Source: JBGSMF01 sp964651475 (GTDB lineage Bacteria > Chloroflexota > Anaerolineae > Fen-1058). From it: DNA of 64,000 nt. The position numbers were made by a program, and so were the translations under genes. A model generated the notes under the pieces. That model was given only the letters and a program-made list of their open reading frames with translations, was not told the origin of the DNA and searched no databases. Every line of letters begins with the position of its first letter. Positions within the stretch are counted from its first letter, which is position 1. Positions 59,825 through 64,000 of this stretch are shown in pieces. The DNA lies in contig CAZYXV010000006.1 of NCBI GenBank assembly GCA_964651475.1, forward strand, positions 97,594-161,593, read 5' to 3'.

Positions 59825-62800
59825 ATGGCAGAAATCGCCCTGCAGGATTATTGTGCGGAAATTGAAGAACTGATTGAACGCAGCGCTTACGATGGCGCTA
59901 TTGCGCATTGCCGGCATGTTTTGCAACAATACCCCAAATATGTCGAGGCATATCGCTTGATGGGCACGGCGTTGCTGGAAAAAGAGGATGATCAGCAAGC
60001 CGCCGATTTGTTTGCGCGCGTGTTGAGCGCCGACCCGGCTAATTTTGTGGCGCGTGTTGGACTTTCGATCATTTACGACCGGCAAGGGACGCTGGCCGAT
60101 GCGGTCTGGCAGATGGAACGCGCTTTTGAATTAAAGCCGGGCAACGAAGTGGTCCAAAGCGAGTTGCGCAAATTATACGCCCGGCGCGATGGCGTCGAGC
60201 CAGACAAAATTCCGCTCACGCGCGGCGCTTTGGCGCGGCTGTACTTTCAGGGTGAATTGTACTCGGAAGCGGCGGCGGAACTGCGCGCCTTGCTCGCCCA
60301 AGAGCCGGATCGGATAGATTTGCAGGTGCTGCTGGTAGTGACCCTGTGGCGCTATGATCGCCGTTACCATTATGAAGCGCAAGAGCTTGCTCAAAAAGTG
60401 TTGGATCATGCTCCTTACTGCTTGGACGCCAATATCATTCTGGGAGGAATATGGCAGAGCAGTGAGCGTGAAGAAGATGCCGAGAGGCATCTCAAGCGCG
60501 CGCAGGCGCTGGACCCAGAAGGCCACCGCGCCAGGCAGTTCTTTGCCGCAAATTCACCAGTGCCTACGCAGACGGTGAAAATCCAACGGCTGGAGTATAC
60601 GCCGACCACAGAGATCACGCCGATACACGAAGAAGTGCCGGCCTGGCTCAGCGGCTTGCAACTTGAGCCGGAAGTCGAGGTAACACCCGGCACTGAGATG
60701 ATCGCCCCGCCGTCAGAAGTGCCCGGTTGGCTGCAAGAGTTGGGAACATTGTCGGCTGAAGAACCGGCTGTGACCGCGCTTCCGGAAATGGAAATCTCGT
60801 CTGCGCCTTCCGCCGGGGAAATGCCGACAGAAGGTGGAATACCAGATTGGTTATCGGCCATGCCGGCTTCTGAGCCTGCACCTGAGGCTGAGGGGGCGCC
60901 GGATTGGTTGTCCCAGTTACAGGCCAAGGCGACGAGTCCATCCGAACCACAAGCGCCCACGGATGAAGGGGTGCCGGATTGGCTGGCTAGCCTGAATCCT
61001 ATGGAAATCTCGAGTGCGCCAGAAGTAGAACGAGCTGAAGTAGAAGAAATACCAGACTGGCTGAAGGCAATGCAGCCGACGGAAGCGGCGCCAGCGGCGG
61101 AAGCTGAGGTGGCTGAAGAAGCCGAAGAGTTGCCAGACTGGCTGAAAGCAATGCAGCCGATGGAAGCGGCGCCAGCGGCGGAAGTTGAAGTGGTTGAAGA
61201 AGCCGAAGAGTTGCCAGACTGGCTGAAAGCGATGCAGCCGGCTGAAGCTGCGCCAGCGGCGGAAGTTGAAGTGGTTGAAGAAGCCGAGGATCTGCCGGAC
61301 TGGCTGAAAGCGATGCAGCCGGCAGAAACTGCGCCAGCGGCGGAAGCTGAGGTGGCTGAAGAAGCTGAAGAGTTGCCGGACTGGCTGAAAGCGATGCAGC
61401 CGGCTGAAGCTGCGCCAGCGGCAGAAGCCGAGGTGGTTGAAGAAGTTGAGCTTCCAGGGTGGATGGAATCTATAGAGCTATCGGAAGAGGTAGCTGTTGT
61501 TGAAGAAGAGTTGCCCGAGTGGTTACGCGCGCCCGCAGCGGAAGAAGCGGCAGGACAAGCGCCTGAATGGATGGAGGCTGAAGCGCCGGCCGAGGAGATG
61601 CCGGCCTGGCTGGAACCACAGCCAGAAATGAGCGCCCCATCCGCGGCGGTGGAAGAGATGCCAGCGTGGATGATGGGAGAGGGTGAGCCGCCGAGTCCAG
61701 AGGAAGCGTTGGCGTGGTTGAGCAAGATATCGGCGGGGAAGGAAGCCGAGTTGCAGGCGCAGGCGGAGGTAGAAGCCGAGGCGCGCATGGCCGAGATCAT
61801 GGGGCGGCCTGCGCCCAAGGTAGAGGCCGCGCCGCCCAAAGTGGAGCCGCCGGTCAAGGCGGCGCTGCCTGCGGTAGAAAAGCCCGCGGCGGTGGAAGAG
61901 ATGCCGGCGTGGATGATGGGAGAGGGTGAGCCGCCGAGTCCAGAGGAAGCGTTGGCGTGGTTGAGCAAGATATCGGCGGGGAAGGAAGCCGAGTTGCAGG
62001 CGCAGGCGGAGGTAGAAGCCGAGGCGCGCATGGCCGAGATCATGGGGCGGCCTGCGCCCAAGGTAGAGGCCGCGCCGCCCAAAGTGGAGCCGCCGGTCAA
62101 GGCGGCGCTGCCTGCGGTAGAAAAGCCCGCGGCGGTGGAAGAGATGCCGGCGTGGATGATGGGAGAGGGTGAGCCGCCGAGTCCAGAGGAAGCGTTGGCG
62201 TGGTTGAGCAAGATATCGGCGGGGAAGGAAGCCGAGTTGCAGGCGCAGGCGGAGGTAGAAGCCGAGGCGCGCATGGCCGAGATCATGGGGCGGCCTGCGC
62301 CCAAGGTAGAGGCNNNNNNNNNNNNNNNNNNNNNNNNNNNNNNNNNNNNNNNNNNNNNNNNNNNNNNNNNNNNNNNNNNNNNNNNNNNNNNNNNNNNNNN
62401 NNNNNNNNNNNNNAAGCCGAGGCGCGCATGGCCGAGATCATGGGGCGGCCTGCGCCCAAGGTAGAGGCGAAAGAAGAGCCTGCGCCCAAGGTAGAGGCCG
62501 CGCCGCCCAAAGTGGAGCCGCCGGTCGAGGTGGCGCCGCCTGCGGTAGAAAAGCCCGCGGCGGTGGAAGAGATGCCGGCGTGGATGATGGGAGAGGGTGA
62601 GCCGCCGAGTCCAGAGGAAGCGTTGGCGTGGTTGAGCAAGATATCGGCGGGGAAGGAAGCCGAGTTGCAGGCGCAGGCGGAGGTAGAAGCCGAGGCGCGC
62701 ATGGCCGAGATCATGGGGCGGCCTGCACCCAAGGTAGAGGCCGCGCCGCCCAAGGTTGAGCCAAAGGTGGACAAACTGGCGCCCAAGGTAGAGGCCGCGC

Positions 62801-63639
62801 CGCCCAAAGTCGAGCCAAAAGTAGAAAAGCCCGCGCCGCCCAAGGTTGAGCCAAAGGTGGAAAAGCCGGTGCCCAAGGTAGAGGCCGCGCCGCCCAAGGT
62901 TGAGCCAAAGGTGGACAAACTGGCGCCCAAGGTAGAGGCTGCGCCGCCCAAAGTCGAGCTTCCGATTGAGCCAGAGATTCCGCCGCTTGAGGCAGAGGCC
63001 GGCTTTACATTGCCGCCATGGGCTGAACCCTTCGAGGGTGTGAGTGTTCCAGAGCTTGCGGTTGAGCCGGCTCCAGAGTGGCCTGCGTTCGAACCAGTGA
63101 TGGAGCAGTCTGCACTTGGAGAACTGGCGCTTGTAGAGCCGGGGTACGCCGGGCCAGAACCGACCGGCGTTCAACCTGGCCCTGCCTGGTGGTGTCAGGT
63201 TGCTGCCGACGAAGAGGAAATTGTACCGGAAGAAGCTCCACCTGTTGAAGCGCCAGAGCCGGAACAGGCCCCGCCGCCGCCGCCGCGGCGCGCGCCCAAA
63301 CCGCCGCGCCCCAAGGTTACTGCGCGACCTAGCGGCCCAGTATTTGATCTAGATGGATTGATGACGCGACTGCGCGCGAATCCTAATGACCATGCTGCAT
63401 TGCTCGGGTTGGCGCGCGGTTGGATGCAACAAGACAACCTGGCAAGCGCCGGCGAAGCGTACGGCGAATTGGTGAAAGCGGGCCATTTGTTGGATGACGT
63501 GATTGACGATTTGGAAACGGCAGTTGATTCTCATTCGAGCTCTGCTGCGCTGTGGCAACTGTTGGGTGATGCCTATATGAAGGCAGGGCACTTGCAAAAA
63601 GCACTCAAGACATATCGCCAGGCTCTAAAGAAAATCTAG
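59825..63639 (+). CDS. TPR protein with repeated P-x-W-L motifs; interrupted by an assembly gap
   Basis: ATG 59825 follows GGGAGG. The first ~240 residues hold five or six TPR-like units. A long acidic Ala/Pro/Glu-rich region contains many P-x-W-[LM] motifs: early single ones (VPAWLSGL, VPGWLQEL, IPDWLSAM), five 27-residue repeats (61046-61450) and 81-residue repeats (from 61646). The C-terminus (from about 63340) has two TPR-like units. The run of 100 N lies inside the repeats. The frame before and after differs unless the true gap is 2 modulo 3, so one gene is the simplest reading. The protein is probably cytoplasmic; its function is unknown. Confidence 0.75.
61046..61450 (+). repeat. 81-base tandem repeat, five copies
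   Basis: Each copy encodes 27 residues of the form ELPDWLKAMQPAEAAPAAE plus a VVEEAE spacer. Copies differ by a few bases, so they are older than the 243-base repeats downstream. Confidence 0.88.
61646..62760 (+). repeat. 243-base tandem repeats, at least five copies
   Basis: Copies start at 61646, 61889 and 62132 exactly 243 bases apart and are almost identical; another starts at 62560 after the gap. Each encodes MPAWMMGEGEPPSPEEAL, a Lys/Glu helix, and a PKVEPPVKAA linker. The unit is three times 81 bases, the size of the upstream repeats. Confidence 0.9.
62314..62413. other. Assembly gap of 100 N
   Basis: A round-number placeholder inside near-identical tandem repeats, so the true length and repeat number are unknown. 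Confidence 0.97.
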
Positions 63640-63679
63640 TTTTGGATCTGGCCGTTCGTTCTTTTGATGTATCCAGAGG

Positions 63680-63771
63680 CATTTGTGTCCACTTTAGGCA
63701 TCCTGAGCCTGTCGAAGGATGCCTCGCAAGCACGGTTCGACAGGCTCACCGTGCTCAAGTTGACACTAATG
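63680..63771. repeat. MITE-like element, copy C
   Basis: Ends CATTTGTGTCCACTTTAG and CTCAAGTTGACACTAATG are inverted repeats with three mismatches. The inside (GCATCCTGAGCCTGTCGAAG and GGTTCGACAGGCTCACCGTG) is a shorter version of copy B. It lies 37 bases before the next start and may carry part of its leader. Confidence 0.85.
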
Positions 63772-63807
63772 ATTAAGAGGCGTCGAAGACACGAGGAGGA
63801 AAAGTAC

Positions 63808-64000
63808 ATGGGAGGACGAGGCAGGACGTTCATATTGCTAGGTGTGGTGCTCTTACTAGGAGCGGTGTTGGCCGTGGTATTTTTGCTGCGGCCATCTCCT
63901 GACGGTGGGGCAACGGCGACGCCGACGCCGCCGCCGACAGAGATTGTGGTGGCGATGCGCGACATTGCGTTCAGAGAAGAGATTGTGAGCGGGACGGTGG
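63808..64000 (+). CDS. cpaB: CpaB-like Flp pilus assembly protein, N-terminal part
   Basis: The ATG at 63808 follows GAGGAGG. The visible 64 residues hold a membrane segment (TFILLGVVLLLGAVLAVVFL), a Thr/Pro linker and the start EIVVAMRDIAFREEIVSG of an SAF-like domain, as in CpaB/RcpC of Tad pili. The gene is cut by the window end. Its product would be a periplasmic pilus component. Confidence 0.75.
   Translation, partial: MGGRGRTFILLGVVLLLGAVLAVVFLLRPSPDGGATATPTPPPTEIVVAMRDIAFREEIVSGTV

Noticed and set aside
61046..62760. Regular repeats that could suggest a CRISPR array
   Set aside because: Units are 81 and 243 bases without unique spacers, and they keep one reading frame, so they are coding tandem repeats.
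60415..63174. Long open frame on the minus strand through the repeat region
   Set aside because: It is opposite the TPR gene, crosses the N run, and its low-complexity Ala/Ser/Gly composition follows from the complementary repeats.

Overview
The window looks like a piece of a GC-rich, probably Chloroflexota (Anaerolineae-like) chromosome or metagenome scaffold. This is an inference from gene content: a large nSTAND-WD40 repertoire, a GldA/F/G-type ABC operon, a membrane pyrophosphatase, a CpaB-type pilus gene, TPR proteins with repeated P-x-W-L motifs, and many short palindromic repeats. One 100-base run of N (62314-62413) shows that it is a draft assembly.

Layout. (1) 1-6 kb: ruvX, mltG and a periplasmic binding protein on the plus strand, facing a minus-strand group of membrane and cell-wall genes (SLT/M23-like protein, LysM protein, PH-like membrane protein, B12-type activation-domain protein). 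(2) 6.2-36 kb: one plus-strand glycosidase-like gene, then a run of 16 minus-strand genes (35932 down to 7692) with mostly short gaps. Transcription order is CHAT-SIR2, two nSTAND-TM-WD40 proteins, an NHLP-leader-like small protein, two gingipain/caspase-fold peptidase paralogues, a small protein, a DUF4139-type protein, two more small proteins related to the first, CHAT-STAND-TPR, M23-SH3, C39-SH3-glycosidase, SRPBCC, C39-SH3-muramidase and a jelly-roll-like protein. (3) 36-44.5 kb: a second minus-strand run with a dynamin-like GTPase, a small protein plus AbiEii-like nucleotidyltransferase pair, a PflX-type radical SAM protein, an ANT-like nucleotidyltransferase and a third nSTAND-WD40 protein. 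(4) 44.7-50 kb: an alpha/beta hydrolase and a visibly AT-richer cassette (UvrA-like ABC protein plus serine hydrolase) bracketed by two copies of a MITE-like element, then an adenosine-specific-kinase-family gene. (5) 50-64 kb: housekeeping genes, namely an RpoD-type sigma factor, the Gld-like ABC operon, hppA with a leader ORF and terminator, a histone-deacetylase-family gene, a repeat-rich TPR gene holding the assembly gap, and the start of cpaB.

How the genes may work together (inference). The 14-40 kb block brings together STAND NTPases that carry sensor propellers but no effector domain, and four separate CHAT or gingipain-fold peptidases with intact His/Cys dyads. It also holds a SIR2 domain, three related small adaptor-like proteins and an NHLP-type peptide. 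This fits a multi-protease, NTP-dependent signalling, cell-death or defence system whose sensors and effectors are encoded separately. The adjacent wall- and glycan-active proteins lack signal peptides and share shuffled modules, so they could be its output. I found no tRNA, rRNA, CRISPR array or transposase gene.
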